IMG/VR virus record: IMGVR_UViG_3300033981_000513
Span: 1-24,595 of that record
DNA length: 24,595 bases
Strand: one strand, 5' to 3'
Source of the DNA: a virus
Part shown: piece after piece, positions 11,608 to 21,166 of the stretch
Layout of the letters: every line of letters begins with the position of its first letter
Numbering within the stretch: the stretch's first letter is position 1
Notes under the pieces: model-generated
The model's database searches: none
The model's input: the letters and a program-made list of their open reading frames with translations, nothing else
Told to the model about the DNA's origin: nothing
Position numbers and translations under genes: made by a program

Positions 11608-14600
11608 TTAGCTTCCTCGGGCTTGCCAGCTGAAGGCGCCGCTCACACGGTTGCCCGCAGTGTCGAACAGCAGCACCTTGAAGCTGGTGGGATTGGCGAC
11701 GTCCACAAAATCATAGATCGCGATTCTGGGCGTCGTTCCGCTTGGTGTGACACCAATGCTTTCAATGTCCACAAACGGCACATTGAAGTTGACCGTCGTT
11801 CCACCAGTATCCGCAGAGTTTGCCGTGCCATTGCCCATGTCGTTCTTGATCTTGATGTCGAGGCGGACGTTCAGTCCACTGAGCTGCAGCAGGTCATCGC
11901 CGCCTGTGCTGGTGAAGTCGTAACGGACCTTCACGTAGCGGAAGTTGGTGGCATAGATGGACTCTTGGTTTGCGTAGTCGGTCCAAGGGTCGCCAGATGC
12001 GGTTTTTACGCTGAGCGTTGGGGTTACCGTCACAGAACCGGCCACCGTCTGACGCGTGAGCGTTGAGGTGATTTTCGTGCCAGCCAGCACGGTGCTGTAG
12101 TCGAACTCCTCGACGTAGCTGCCGGTGGTGGTAGACGGCATGGCGTAGATGGTGAAGCCAGCGCTCACTTGGTCCTGCAGTGTGCTCCAGCCGCGGGAGG
12201 TGAAGTGCGACTGCCAAGTTTCTGTCGTATCTACCGTTGCCAGCAGGCCCGTGCCATTGGGCGTCAGGTTGGTGGAGGTGCCGCTAAAGGTGCTGTTGAT
12301 GTCCGAGCGCAGGATGTAATCCGGAGGCTGGTTAACGAGGGCGGAGACGCTGGCCGGGGTGCCAACGTTGCCTGCACTGTCAATGCCCGCCAGCCAGTAG
12401 GTGTAGGTGCCAGAGACGGTCTCAAATACCGTGGTGAACAGCCCCTGCTTGGTGCCGACCGAGGTGCCGCTTGCGTAGGTGGTGCCGCGGCGCAGTTCGT
12501 AATAGACGATGGGCAGCGTTTGCGTGGAGTCGGTCCAGCGCAGCAACACGTTGTTGTCAATCACTTGCTGGCTGATCACAGGTGCCGATGGCGACGTGAC
12601 CACCACGTCTTGGAATTGCTCGGGGCCCTGGTTGCCAATAACGTCAACTGCCGCTACCCAGAATCGCTGCGTGCCGGTCCAATCAACCTTCAGGCTGTAG
12701 GCAGTGGATTTGATTTCAGCCAATGTGGTAGCTGATGCAAAGGTGCTGCCCCTGAGCACTTTGTAGTAGGCCGTTTCAAGGCTGCCCTGCACGGGATCCC
12801 AGCTCAACAGGACCTGTTCACCCCTGAAAGCGTTTTGCACATTAGGAGCTGGCGGCACCGTGGGGCCGATAGCAACAGTTGCAGCAGCGCCAAGATTGTT
12901 GTTTGCGTCAACAGCTTGGACAGTGAATGTCTGCGAACCTGTCCAGTCAATACGCGTGGTGTAGTTTGTAGATTGCAAAATTGCAACAGTTGCGTCGTTG
13001 CGTGCAATTCGGTAAAAGCGCGTTTTTGTCGTACCGTTTACTTCGCTCCAAGTCAGTACGGCGTTTTGGCCTGTGTAAGAAACCGAGACAGTTGGCGCGG
13101 CGGCTTGGGTGATTGTGACTGCTGCTGAACCTTCGGCACTCTCGTTGCCGGCCAAGTCCACCGCTTTCACGTAGAAAGTCCGCACGCCGTTCCAGATGAT
13201 CGGTAGCGAGGTGGTGGTGGTCTTGATTTCGCCAATGGCACCGGCGCTGGACCGGACCACATAGGCGGCAATGGCATAGCTGGCGGTGGATGCTGGCCAA
13301 CTGAGTGTCACCAAGTCGCCGGCCACTGTGGCGGTGACGCTCGGTGTTGAGGGTGAAGTGATGGTGACGGTGGTGCTGGCAGCTGCGGCGCTGTAGACAC
13401 CTGAGGTGTCGATGGCGCGGATCATGTAGCTGCGCGTACCGGGAGCCAGCTGGCCGAGTTTGTAGCTGGTGGCAGCCACGTTGGTGACGAAGGTGGCGGA
13501 CGCCCAGACTGTGCCCTGCCTGATTTCGTATTCGCTGAGGTCTAAGTCGGGGACGGGGTTCCAGATCAGGGTGGCACCGATGTTGCCATCGAGGATCGAT
13601 GAGAAGCCGGTCACGTTGGACGGCGGGGCTGTCTTGCCAAGCGCCGTGATGCTGCCGGTGGCTGCTGTGGTGGACAACTTTAGGGCGGCGCTCATGGAGA
13701 ACACCTGCACCTCAAACAACCCAGGCGTGATGTCGAGGATTTCGTAGTCGTTGGTCAGCACATCGACCACAGCCCAGTTGGCGCTGTCTTTGCGCCATTT
13801 CACCCGGTACTGGGCAATGCCAAGTACCGCCGGCCAAGAAACAATTACCTTGGCGCGGATCTGGTTTTGGTAGCTGTAGAGCGCCTCCTCAAACGAGAGG
13901 CTGGCTGGTGCATCGGGTATCTCGTTGAGATCGGTTATGTCGCGAACCTCAAGCGGCCGGCCTCGCTCCACGTAGGCGTACTTGCTCGAGTTGTAGGCGA
14001 GGGCCGATATCTGGTAGGTGGCCTGATCTTGTTCAGCAACGCTGATCACGCGCCAGGTCGAGGTCTGGATTGAAGCGGTTTCAAGGATCCAGATGCTGTT
14101 GGCATTGGGTGCCGTGGGTAGTGCGGATGTCAGGTTGATGACCTTGCCGGCGATACTGGCGACGCTGCGGGCGGCCACCGTGCCATCCGGCAGAATGACC
14201 GACAGCGTGGCGCCGCTTGATGTCAGGCCGGTTGCGTCATCGACGGTGATTGCCGTGGTAGTTGCGGAGGCGATGCGGCCACCGCGGCGGGCACCAGCTC
14301 GCACGGGGTCGCTAACCTCGATGATCTGGCCAGGCCGCACCATCACGCCGGCGTCAATGCTGGCGGAGAAGCTGATTACCTCGCCTTCGTATTGCTCGGA
14401 GTAGAGGAGCCACTCCCCAATTCGACCGGCTTGCCCACGACTGGTGCAGGCAAAGGCGCTGATCTCGGTGGTGATGGCGCCGTATTTGCTGATCGAGGTT
14501 TGATCCTCGACGACCTCGTAGGCAACGTCCCGCAGCTCTAGGTCAAGGTAACTGACCACGGCTACATTTGGCCGTGTCTTTAGACTGCTGCCCGAATAGC

Positions 14601-15831
14601 TGAAGCCTTCCTCGGAGACGTTTGCCAGCGTGAACAGATAGGCGGAGTCAGCGGGGCGGTCTTGGCTAATGGTTAGCGCACCAGTGCTCCAGTAGGGCAT
14701 GGCCCGGAACACCGAACACATGTCATTGATCAACTTGTAGGCGTCTTCCTGCGTTTGGATGTTGATGTTGCAGGAGAAACGGGGCTCTTGACCGCCGAAG
14801 CCGTCAGGTACCAATTCAGCGCAATACTGGCTGGCGGAGTAGAAAGCAAACTTGTCCAGCTGGGCGGCGCTGATGTGCTGGCCGAATCCGTAGCGGGAGG
14901 TGAGCAGATCCCACAGGATCCAGGCGGGGTCGCTGCACCATTGCGCGGCGTTAAAGCTGCCATTCCATATGCCTGCATAGATCAGGCGGCCGGTGACTGA
15001 ATCGACGGTGGCGTTATTGGGAATGCGGACCTTGATGCCACGCACCAAGTAGGTGCGCGAAGGGATGGAGTTGAACTGCTCAGCGTCGATGCGTACTGCT
15101 ACTAATGCGCTGTTGGGATAGCGCAGCTTTGCATAGGTAAGTTCTGTGTAACTCGACCAACTGAATGCGTTTGTGATTTTTGCGGATTCACCGCCTGGTG
15201 CGTCTTGCTCTGAGTTGTCGTCGGTGACGCGAGTCACCTTGATATTGACAGGTTTGGATCCCGTCAGGGTGATTAGGTAGTCGCGCTGGTATAGATCGGC
15301 TGTCCGGCCTCTAATTACGTCATCAACAACAACGGTATAACCACCGCTTGAGTATTGCGTGGAGATCTGAAATCTGAAAACACTGCCAACAATGTCACCC
15401 TGATCTGTGATTCGCTGCAGGGCAGGAATGTTGATGGTGACGCGGACGGCATCGACTGCGGTGTCTGTGATACTGCGAACGACTGGCGTTGCCTGGAGAA
15501 CTGTTACGCCAACGGCAACTTCGTTCTCAACAGCGTCAACGGTTGGGATGTAATCCTGGTTCTGGGTTCCGTTGCGTGTCCAGACTGTTACGTTGTTGAA
15601 GTTGTATGAGTTGTCTTGATTTTGTAGGGGAGTGTTATTGATGAAGATCGATTTGTGGCCGTCTTTGAGCCCTTGGATTTCGCCTTCGCTGATGAGGTCG
15701 ATGAGGTTGGCGTATTGCCTTGAGTTGAGCGTGTCGGCAGCTTCGGTGGGCGTATAGGTCTGCGGGCCACCGCCACTGCTGCGGCCTTTGCCGCCACCGC
15801 CACCGCCACCAGAACCGCCAATCCGTTTCAT
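11608..15831 (-). CDS. Tail tip / central fibre protein (lambda J family)
   Basis: A 1407-residue host-specificity protein. A Gly-rich leader (residues 3-23) precedes the J-type core, about 30-640, with NLIDLISEGEIQGL, SIFINNTPLQNQ, GGESAKITNAFSWSSYTEL, WILWDLLTSRYGFG and DMCSVFRAMPYWSTGALTIS. Residues about 645-1165 hold roughly six fibronectin III-like repeats (strands such as VTLSWPAS, AVLTWSEV and VLLSWDPV, and a recurring F-W/Y-V-x-A-V/I-D motif). The final 240 residues are a separate beta-rich domain, likely the receptor-contacting tip. It overlaps gpI by 4 nt and ends 3 nt before the fibre gene. The order I-J-fibre is as in lambda. Confidence 0.93.
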   Translation of the reverse strand: MKRIGGSGGGGGGGKGRSSGGGPQTYTPTEAADTLNSRQYANLIDLISEGEIQGLKDGHKSIFINNTPLQNQDNSYNFNNVTVWTRNGTQNQDYIPTVDAVENEVAVGVTVLQATPVVRSITDTAVDAVRVTINIPALQRITDQGDIVGSVFRFQISTQYSSGGYTVVVDDVIRGRTADLYQRDYLITLTGSKPVNIKVTRVTDDNSEQDAPGGESAKITNAFSWSSYTELTYAKLRYPNSALVAVRIDAEQFNSIPSRTYLVRGIKVRIPNNATVDSVTGRLIYAGIWNGSFNAAQWCSDPAWILWDLLTSRYGFGQHISAAQLDKFAFYSASQYCAELVPDGFGGQEPRFSCNINIQTQEDAYKLINDMCSVFRAMPYWSTGALTISQDRPADSAYLFTLANVSEEGFSYSGSSLKTRPNVAVVSYLDLELRDVAYEVVEDQTSISKYGAITTEISAFACTSRGQAGRIGEWLLYSEQYEGEVISFSASIDAGVMVRPGQIIEVSDPVRAGARRGGRIASATTTAITVDDATGLTSSGATLSVILPDGTVAARSVASIAGKVINLTSALPTAPNANSIWILETASIQTSTWRVISVAEQDQATYQISALAYNSSKYAYVERGRPLEVRDITDLNEIPDAPASLSFEEALYSYQNQIRAKVIVSWPAVLGIAQYRVKWRKDSANWAVVDVLTNDYEILDITPGLFEVQVFSMSAALKLSTTAATGSITALGKTAPPSNVTGFSSILDGNIGATLIWNPVPDLDLSEYEIRQGTVWASATFVTNVAATSYKLGQLAPGTRSYMIRAIDTSGVYSAAAASTTVTITSPSTPSVTATVAGDLVTLSWPASTASYAIAAYVVRSSAGAIGEIKTTTTSLPIIWNGVRTFYVKAVDLAGNESAEGSAAVTITQAAAPTVSVSYTGQNAVLTWSEVNGTTKTRFYRIARNDATVAILQSTNYTTRIDWTGSQTFTVQAVDANNNLGAAATVAIGPTVPPAPNVQNAFRGEQVLLSWDPVQGSLETAYYKVLRGSTFASATTLAEIKSTAYSLKVDWTGTQRFWVAAVDVIGNQGPEQFQDVVVTSPSAPVISQQVIDNNVLLRWTDSTQTLPIVYYELRRGTTYASGTSVGTKQGLFTTVFETVSGTYTYWLAGIDSAGNVGTPASVSALVNQPPDYILRSDINSTFSGTSTNLTPNGTGLLATVDTTETWQSHFTSRGWSTLQDQVSAGFTIYAMPSTTTGSYVEEFDYSTVLAGTKITSTLTRQTVAGSVTVTPTLSVKTASGDPWTDYANQESIYATNFRYVKVRYDFTSTGGDDLLQLSGLNVRLDIKIKNDMGNGTANSADTGGTTVNFNVPFVDIESIGVTPSGTTPRIAIYDFVDVANPTSFKVLLFDTAGNRVSGAFSWQARGS

Positions 15832-16424
15832 GCTGTTACCTGCTCAGTGTCGATGCCTGCTGAAATCACAATTGAGCCCACCAGTGTCTCGCCGTAAACG
15901 ATGGGCACTGGAGTGCCTTGACGGCTGGTGTTTTGTATTCCACTAAAGGAATAGCTTTTGCGGGGGTCCTTGGCGGTGTCAACCGTTGAAGGGGCGCTAA
16001 GTGTTGGGACAGGTGTGAGTAGCTGAGATACGCCGCCGAGAGCAAGAACGGCGCCTACGCCTTTTAAGGCCGTAAATAATCCGATATTTTTGGCGAATGC
16101 CGCTCCCAAGAAACCAGCACCGCTAGCGAAAGCCAGCGCTACCAACGCCACTCCGGCAATAATTCGCCCCGTAGCGCCAGCGCCGGTCACCACTGGCACG
16201 ATCTTGATTTCTTGGCTGCCGGCTGGATCGTGGATCTCGTCGAGTGACAGATCGTAGGTGCCGACGCTTACGCGGTAATGCTGTTCTGCCATGTGGCGTT
16301 CCAGCTGGGGGAAGTTGGTTACAAGGAAGCGCACAGCCTCGGCTGCGTTGGAGACTTCGGCTTCAAACTTGCGGCGCTTCAGGAACTTGGCCAAGCGCCC
16401 GTAGATGCGGATTGTGCGCAACAT
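15828..16424 (-). CDS. Tail assembly protein (lambda I family)
   Basis: A 198-residue protein. Residues 1-80 are a ubiquitin-like domain ([20 protein letters not shown], then AEAVRFLVTNFPQLERHM and EIKIVPVVTG). Residues about 82-135 are Gly/Ala-rich hydrophobic (IIAGVALVALAFASGAGFLG). The C-terminus (about 150-198) contains RQGTPVPIVYGETLVGSIVI, as in gpI homologues. It acts in tail-tip assembly with K and J. The open frame extends to 16478, but ATG 16424 makes a TGATG junction with the upstream gene. Confidence 0.9.
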   Translation of the reverse strand: MLRTIRIYGRLAKFLKRRKFEAEVSNAAEAVRFLVTNFPQLERHMAEQHYRVSVGTYDLSLDEIHDPAGSQEIKIVPVVTGAGATGRIIAGVALVALAFASGAGFLGAAFAKNIGLFTALKGVGAVLALGGVSQLLTPVPTLSAPSTVDTAKDPRKSYSFSGIQNTSRQGTPVPIVYGETLVGSIVISAGIDTEQVTA

Positions 16425-17143
16425 CACGTCAGCTCTAGCCTCCCTGCATCGTAATGGCGGAGACGGCGGCCAGTGCATTTCTGCAGCCAGCCGCCGTACA
16501 TGTCGCGACTACTGAGCCGGCCGCGAATGTGGTGCAGCACCAGCTGGTCGCCGATGTAAACGCCGACGTGATTGAGGCCGGAACCGCTGATGCTCATCAG
16601 TAGCGCATCGCCGGGCTGCAGCTCTTCCTCTTCGTCCAGCTCGCGGAAGCCGGCTTCTTTCCAGTAGCGATCAAACAGGGGATCTGCCTCAAATGCCTCT
16701 GGCGTCAGCGGGCGCTCCCAGTCGGGTAGTTGCAGGCCATGCTCGACGTACCAGTCACGGGCCAGCGTCCAGCAGTCGGTAATGCCCCATGCCCATTCGC
16801 GGCCGACTAGGGGTGCCTTGTAGCCGGATGGTTCGCAGCCGCCCCACACCTCGGTTTTGGGGTTGACGATATGCCACGGTAGGCCGCTGTTTTCGCAGGC
16901 CACCAGATCAGGGCCGCTGGGTTGTGGCGGGGTGACCGGATGGCTATGGACCACCGCGATGATTTCGCCGGCATCTTCGGCGGCTGCGTAGTCATCCGGG
17001 TTGAGGATGAACTGGTCTGCACCGGTGCAGAGGTTCTGGCACGGCCAGTAGCGTTCGCGGCCTTTGACCACCACCAGCAGCCCGCAGGCTTCGCGTGGAT
17101 CCTCGGCCTTGGCGTGATCAAGTGCTGCGGTACGCCAGGTCAT
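16424..17143 (-). CDS. Tail tip assembly protein, JAB plus NlpC/P60 (lambda K family)
   Basis: A 239-residue protein with two enzymatic folds. Residues 1-95 form a JAB/MPN metalloprotease-like domain with the full JAMM set: Glu18, His66-x-His68-Pro, and S76-x7-type SGPD79. Residues 115-230 are an NlpC/P60 peptidase domain with Cys124 (ITDCW), His192 (NHVGVYIG) and His204/205. The lambda K homologue has the same architecture and works in tail-tip assembly, possibly also in local cell-wall digestion during infection. All catalytic residues appear intact. The start overlaps the upstream gene by 4 nt. Confidence 0.93.
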   Translation of the reverse strand: MTWRTAALDHAKAEDPREACGLLVVVKGRERYWPCQNLCTGADQFILNPDDYAAAEDAGEIIAVVHSHPVTPPQPSGPDLVACENSGLPWHIVNPKTEVWGGCEPSGYKAPLVGREWAWGITDCWTLARDWYVEHGLQLPDWERPLTPEAFEADPLFDRYWKEAGFRELDEEEELQPGDALLMSISGSGLNHVGVYIGDQLVLHHIRGRLSSRDMYGGWLQKCTGRRLRHYDAGRLELT

Positions 17144-17862
17144 GAGGAATATGTGCCCACGCCGGGGAATGAGCCAAAGGGCAACGGGGCTGTTGAGCCA
17201 AAGCGGATTTGACAGCTGCTCAATCGTTTGCCGCAGACATCTTCTGGCGCGGTGGCGACGCTTTGATCGTTTTCGTTGTAGTAGGAAGTGCCGGTGTAGC
17301 TACACTCTGCAGACCTGTAGGCCCACTGGCAAATGTTGCTGATGCACTGGCGTCGGGGTGCACGTACCCCGATCAGATCGAACGCCGCTGCGAGTTCAAA
17401 CTCCACCGCATCGCGGGTTTCGACTGACTTGCGGTCGATGTAGTAGACCTCGCGTGGAAACTCTGCTGTCGGGTCCGGGGTGCCGTAAGGGTTGACGCCA
17501 CCGGGGAAATTCACAGCGTCGATGTACCGGGCTAGGGTGCGGATCCGGGACACCTTGGCACCTTCCAGGCCCTTTGGCAAGGTCAGCAAGATTGCGGTGA
17601 TGGTGCCCATGATGTTGCTGCAGCGCAGGCGTGGACGAGGCAGGGAACCCTTGCCTTCATAAGCAAAACCGTCTGCCTCAATGGGAAAGCGGAGGTAGCT
17701 ATTGCCGGCCCATACCAGCTCACCGTTGGCGTTCAGGTTGGTGCCAGCGTGGAAGCGGTAAATGTCGGCTACGCCGTGTTGCGGGACGTTCAACTCCAGC
17801 ACGAATAGCTCGATAACGGCGCTGGGCGCGATTGCCTGAAGATCAGAAACGGGGACGGTCAC
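17140..17862 (-). CDS. Minor tail protein (lambda L family), Fe-S type
   Basis: A 240-residue tail-tip protein. The N-terminal beta domain has [11 protein letters not shown] and the RPRLRCSN strand. The central part contains [20 protein letters not shown] and [11 protein letters not shown], typical of gpL. The C-terminal domain has Cys173, Cys178, Cys187, Cys210 and Cys217, in [11 protein letters not shown]...SAEC...[15 protein letters not shown]. Lambda gpL binds a [4Fe-4S] cluster with such cysteines. It shares 4-nt overlaps with both neighbours. Confidence 0.92.
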   Translation of the reverse strand: MTVPVSDLQAIAPSAVIELFVLELNVPQHGVADIYRFHAGTNLNANGELVWAGNSYLRFPIEADGFAYEGKGSLPRPRLRCSNIMGTITAILLTLPKGLEGAKVSRIRTLARYIDAVNFPGGVNPYGTPDPTAEFPREVYYIDRKSVETRDAVEFELAAAFDLIGVRAPRRQCISNICQWAYRSAECSYTGTSYYNENDQSVATAPEDVCGKRLSSCQIRFGSTAPLPFGSFPGVGTYSS

Positions 17863-18200
17863 GGCTCAAATACCTGCGTGAAGGTCGCGTCAATCTTGCT
17901 GCGATCAAAATCAAATAGCTCGCGCGTCCAGCTAGGGCAAATCCACTTGTAGCTGACGGCTTCACCTGGAGGGGTCCAAGTGAAAGAAGCGGCATCAGCA
18001 GCCCGAGCGTCTAGGAATGCTTCGATGACGTCGGCGTCATCGTCGGTGACGTTAAAAGACAGTCGCCATTCCTTGGGGTTTTGGTTGAGGCCGAAGGTGA
18101 TGCGTTGTTGGTAGCCGTCGCCAAATTGCGTAGTACGAATCTTTGGCTCGCTGCTTTTGGTGGCCGAATACGTCGGTTTGTAGTTGGGAAAGGTAGCCAT
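17859..18200 (-). CDS. Minor tail protein (lambda M family)
   Basis: A 113-residue protein with the compact M-family pattern: KSSEPKIRTTQFGDGYQQR at the N-terminus, PKEWRLSFNVTDDDADVIEAF in the middle, then FTWTPPGEAVSYKWICPSW and a final strand. The product is part of the tail tip under the tape measure. The start shares one base with the tape-measure stop, and the stop overlaps the L-like gene by 4 nt. Confidence 0.92.
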   Translation of the reverse strand: MATFPNYKPTYSATKSSEPKIRTTQFGDGYQQRITFGLNQNPKEWRLSFNVTDDDADVIEAFLDARAADAASFTWTPPGEAVSYKWICPSWTRELFDFDRSKIDATFTQVFEP

Positions 18201-20971
18201 TACACCAGCAAGCCTCCAGGGCGTTTTTGTTTGATGAGTTCTTGCTGGACGGCGGCAGCAATGACGCGGCCCAGTTGGTTGCCCTGTTGGTCGTTGCCTT
18301 CTACTTTACTGCCGCTGGCATCGACGTTTACTACAACGCTGGTGCTGCCGCCGCTGCCCAGCTTGTCGTTGGGCACGATGGACCCGCTGCGGCCAGGCAC
18401 GAACAGTTCAGGGCCACGCTCGCCCACCATGTAGGTTTGGCCGCTGGATACCGGGCCGCCTTTGGCGCGCTGTGGGATGCCATAGTTCGGGCCAAGTGTT
18501 CCAAACTTGCCAACCGTTCCGCCGCCTGCGCCAAGTGGCGTTGCTGGACTAAACGGCGTAAGGAATGCCTTGATGGCATTGATTGCCTGCTCAATGACAA
18601 AGATCCTGATTAGTTGATTGGCAATATCAAGAAGAACACCAGACGCAATTTGCTGCAGACTTTTTTCCCATCCTTGCGCGCCAGCAATCAAGGCATTAAA
18701 GGCTGATCCCAATCCTTCGCCCAGCGTATTGGCAACACCATCGGCAAGCCGCAGTTGATTTTGCACAGCTGCATTAAGTTCATATTGTTTTTCAATGGCT
18801 TTTTGCAGCGATGCAAGCCTGTCTTGGTCGTTTTGCTGTTGCAGTTTATTCAGTTCTCGCTGAACCTCGCGCTGATTGGCGACCAAGGCGACTTGGCCTT
18901 CAAAGATAATTGCCCTTTGAGCGTCTATGTCTTTTTCTTTTGCTAACTCTTGCGCATATTGGTATTGAATGTCCAGTTCACGCTGTGCGCCATTCAATCG
19001 CGCTGCCAGCATTTTGTCGCCAGCAATTTCTGCATTTGCAATTCTGTCCTGCATCTCCGATTTAAAACGCATAAATTGGCCCTCTGCCAACCTATCGCGG
19101 ATGACATCTTTGACCCTTGCGGCTTCTTGGGCTGCTGCTTTTGCGGCGCGTTCTGCTTCGTTGGCTGCTTTGCTTGCTGCGCCACCGCGGCCACCACCTG
19201 CACCGCCACCGCCATTGCCGCCACCTACCATGTCGTCGACTTGCGTACCCATGGCATTGGGTGCCACGCGGGTGGGTAGCGCAGCTGTTCCGGCAGCACG
19301 TAACTCGCGTTCACGCAATACACCCAAGCGATCAGCCCTAGCGCCTGGTGACATGCCGCCAACAAGTGGCGCTAGAGGGCCAAGCATTCCCGTGGCAATT
19401 GTTCCGGCAGAGTTGAGCCGCTGGCGCTCTTTTTGTATGGCAGCAAGCGTGGATTGTGCAGCTTGTTTAGATTCAATCGGTGCGGCGCCTTGATAAATTG
19501 CCGCAGCCCCACCGGCCTGCCGCTCGCCACGCAACCTTGCAATTTCCAAGTTGGCTGCAATAACTTGCTGCAAGCCGCTAACCGCAAGATTGATGCCAAC
19601 TGTAATGATACCAAATGCAGCCAGATTTTTAAGTACGCCAACTAATCCAGTGGCCTGCGTTTGCGCCGCCGCCATAGAACCTTGCAGATATCGCATATTC
19701 ATACTCAAACCAGATGCTGCAGTGGCAGCAGTCGCCGCACCTGTTGCAGTGGCAGCAAACATTGCGGCAATGCCAAGCCGCAATGCAATAATGGCTTCAA
19801 TGGCTTTTTTAAGTAGCAGCATTTGAGCCACTGCCTTTGCTGCCGCACCGGCTGCGTCCATTACAGGTTGCGGCACGGCATTCATTGCACCGGCAAAAGC
19901 ATTTACGCCTTTGGTGACGTCTTGAATAACAATGACAAGTGTTGGCCCAAAGGCTTTGCCTAATGCTTCGCTAAGATTTTTGAATGCCGTGTCTAATGCC
20001 TTGAGTGTATTCTCAAGGCTGCCTTTCATGGTTTGAAAGTCAGCGTCTGTTTTACCAGATGCGTCGCCAATTTGCTCAAGAATTTTTTTGAAGTCTGCGC
20101 CATTTTTGGATGCAGCGGCAAATGCACCACGCATTGCTTCTTGGCTTCCAAGTAGACGCGCAGATGCTTCTTTGTCTTTTTCAATAGCTACAGCCAGTTC
20201 AGCCATTAAGCCTGTAAATCCTTTGGCTTGCAACCCGCTGTAGTTCCATTGAATGCCCAGTTGCGCGGCAGCCTCTTGGCTTTCCTTGGTAGGTTGTAGC
20301 AGTGTGTTCAGAGTTGCGCCAAGGCCGGTAAATGCAATTTCAGCCGTGGCGCCATTCTTGGTAGCAGCAGCAATAAATGTATTGACTTCATTAAGGCTGA
20401 CACCAGCAAGCGCTGCAATAGATGCAACACGGCCTAACTGGCTAGTGTAGTCCGACCATTCTTGATTGCCAAGCTCTACCGCTTTAGAAATACTGTCAGT
20501 TACTTGTATGGCTTGGTTGCCAGACATTCCATAACTGTTCAAAGTCTTGACTAGAACTTCGGTTACAGCTTGCGTATCAGCCAGGCCGCCAACGGCAGCC
20601 TTGGTTGCAGCGCGCAGGATATTGACATTGCCTGCAGTATCACTAAAACCTGCGGATGCCGCTTGATACGAGGCTGCCGCTAATTCAGCTTTGCTTGCGA
20701 CACCGCCTAGCTCAGCACTTAGCTTTGAAAGAGCTGGACTGATCTTGCCTACATCAACGCCGACAGTGCTTAGACGCCGCAGATTGGTATCTAATTCTTT
20801 AACATCTGCAATGACCTTTGTCAGCGCAAAGCCAGCGCCCAAGGCGCCCAAAGCGGACTGCAGCGCACCAAATGCCTTCTCCGTCGCGCTTGCCTGCGAC
20901 TGTACCTCGCGCAGTTTGCTAACAGCATTGCGGCTGTCAACGTTAATGGCAACATTAGCGACGACAGACAC
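18200..20971 (-). CDS. Tail tape measure protein (lambda H / TP901 type)
   Basis: A 923-residue protein. The N-terminus has an Ala-rich helical region. A TP901-type core lies at about 80-300, with SKLSAELGGVASKAEL, SYQAASAGFSDTAGN, AVELGNQEWSDYTSQLGRVA and FIAAATKNGATAEIAF. Hydrophobic segments follow at about 390-490, a Gly-rich stretch at about 580-595, and a long charged coiled coil at about 595-745. The conserved C-terminal signature YMVGERGPELFVP is at about 842-855. At the customary 1.5 Å per residue it would set a tail of about 140 nm. GTG 20971 is the start, 9 nt after the T-frame stop. Confidence 0.93.
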   Translation of the reverse strand: MSVVANVAINVDSRNAVSKLREVQSQASATEKAFGALQSALGALGAGFALTKVIADVKELDTNLRRLSTVGVDVGKISPALSKLSAELGGVASKAELAAASYQAASAGFSDTAGNVNILRAATKAAVGGLADTQAVTEVLVKTLNSYGMSGNQAIQVTDSISKAVELGNQEWSDYTSQLGRVASIAALAGVSLNEVNTFIAAATKNGATAEIAFTGLGATLNTLLQPTKESQEAAAQLGIQWNYSGLQAKGFTGLMAELAVAIEKDKEASARLLGSQEAMRGAFAAASKNGADFKKILEQIGDASGKTDADFQTMKGSLENTLKALDTAFKNLSEALGKAFGPTLVIVIQDVTKGVNAFAGAMNAVPQPVMDAAGAAAKAVAQMLLLKKAIEAIIALRLGIAAMFAATATGAATAATAASGLSMNMRYLQGSMAAAQTQATGLVGVLKNLAAFGIITVGINLAVSGLQQVIAANLEIARLRGERQAGGAAAIYQGAAPIESKQAAQSTLAAIQKERQRLNSAGTIATGMLGPLAPLVGGMSPGARADRLGVLRERELRAAGTAALPTRVAPNAMGTQVDDMVGGGNGGGGAGGGRGGAASKAANEAERAAKAAAQEAARVKDVIRDRLAEGQFMRFKSEMQDRIANAEIAGDKMLAARLNGAQRELDIQYQYAQELAKEKDIDAQRAIIFEGQVALVANQREVQRELNKLQQQNDQDRLASLQKAIEKQYELNAAVQNQLRLADGVANTLGEGLGSAFNALIAGAQGWEKSLQQIASGVLLDIANQLIRIFVIEQAINAIKAFLTPFSPATPLGAGGGTVGKFGTLGPNYGIPQRAKGGPVSSGQTYMVGERGPELFVPGRSGSIVPNDKLGSGGSTSVVVNVDASGSKVEGNDQQGNQLGRVIAAAVQQELIKQKRPGGLLV

Positions 20972-20980
20972 AGCGCAACC

Positions 20981-21166
20981 CTACCGCCTTTGCTTCATTC
21001 TACGCTCCTGCTCCTCGTTTTGAAGCTCAAAGTAGCTGCTCCAAATCAGCAGCTCCTCTAGCGTCACCTCTTGATTGAGCCTGGCCAAGCTATAGCCAAG
21101 CTCCTTTGCAACGCCAAGCTGTAGCAGTAGCAGATTGTCTTTACTTAGCTCCTTCTTTAATGCTTT
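20981..21166 (-). CDS. Tail assembly chaperone T extension (reached by frameshift)
   Basis: This open frame lies just after the G stop. It reads KKELSKDNLLLLQLGVAKEL, then GYSLARLNQEVTLEELLIWS and SYFELQNEEQERRMKQRR, ending at TAG 20981-20983. The helical sequence with an L/I-WSSYFE motif is typical of the T part of tail-assembly chaperones. It has no usable start codon near its beginning (only an ATG six codons from its end). Its frame is +1 (equally -2) relative to G, and it is closed upstream by TGA at 21167-21169. It is therefore probably made only as a G-T fusion of about 171 residues. Confidence 0.75.
   Translation of the reverse strand, partial: KALKKELSKDNLLLLQLGVAKELGYSLARLNQEVTLEELLIWSSYFELQNEEQERRMKQRR

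Noticed and set aside
12169-12735. 188-codon plus-strand frame over gpJ
   Set aside because: It is an antisense shadow of the fibronectin-like repeats; composition is that of a reversed Thr/Ser-rich gene.
18969-19493. 174-codon plus-strand frame over the tape measure
   Set aside because: Low-complexity Ala/Pro-rich product produced by the opposite strand of the coiled-coil region.
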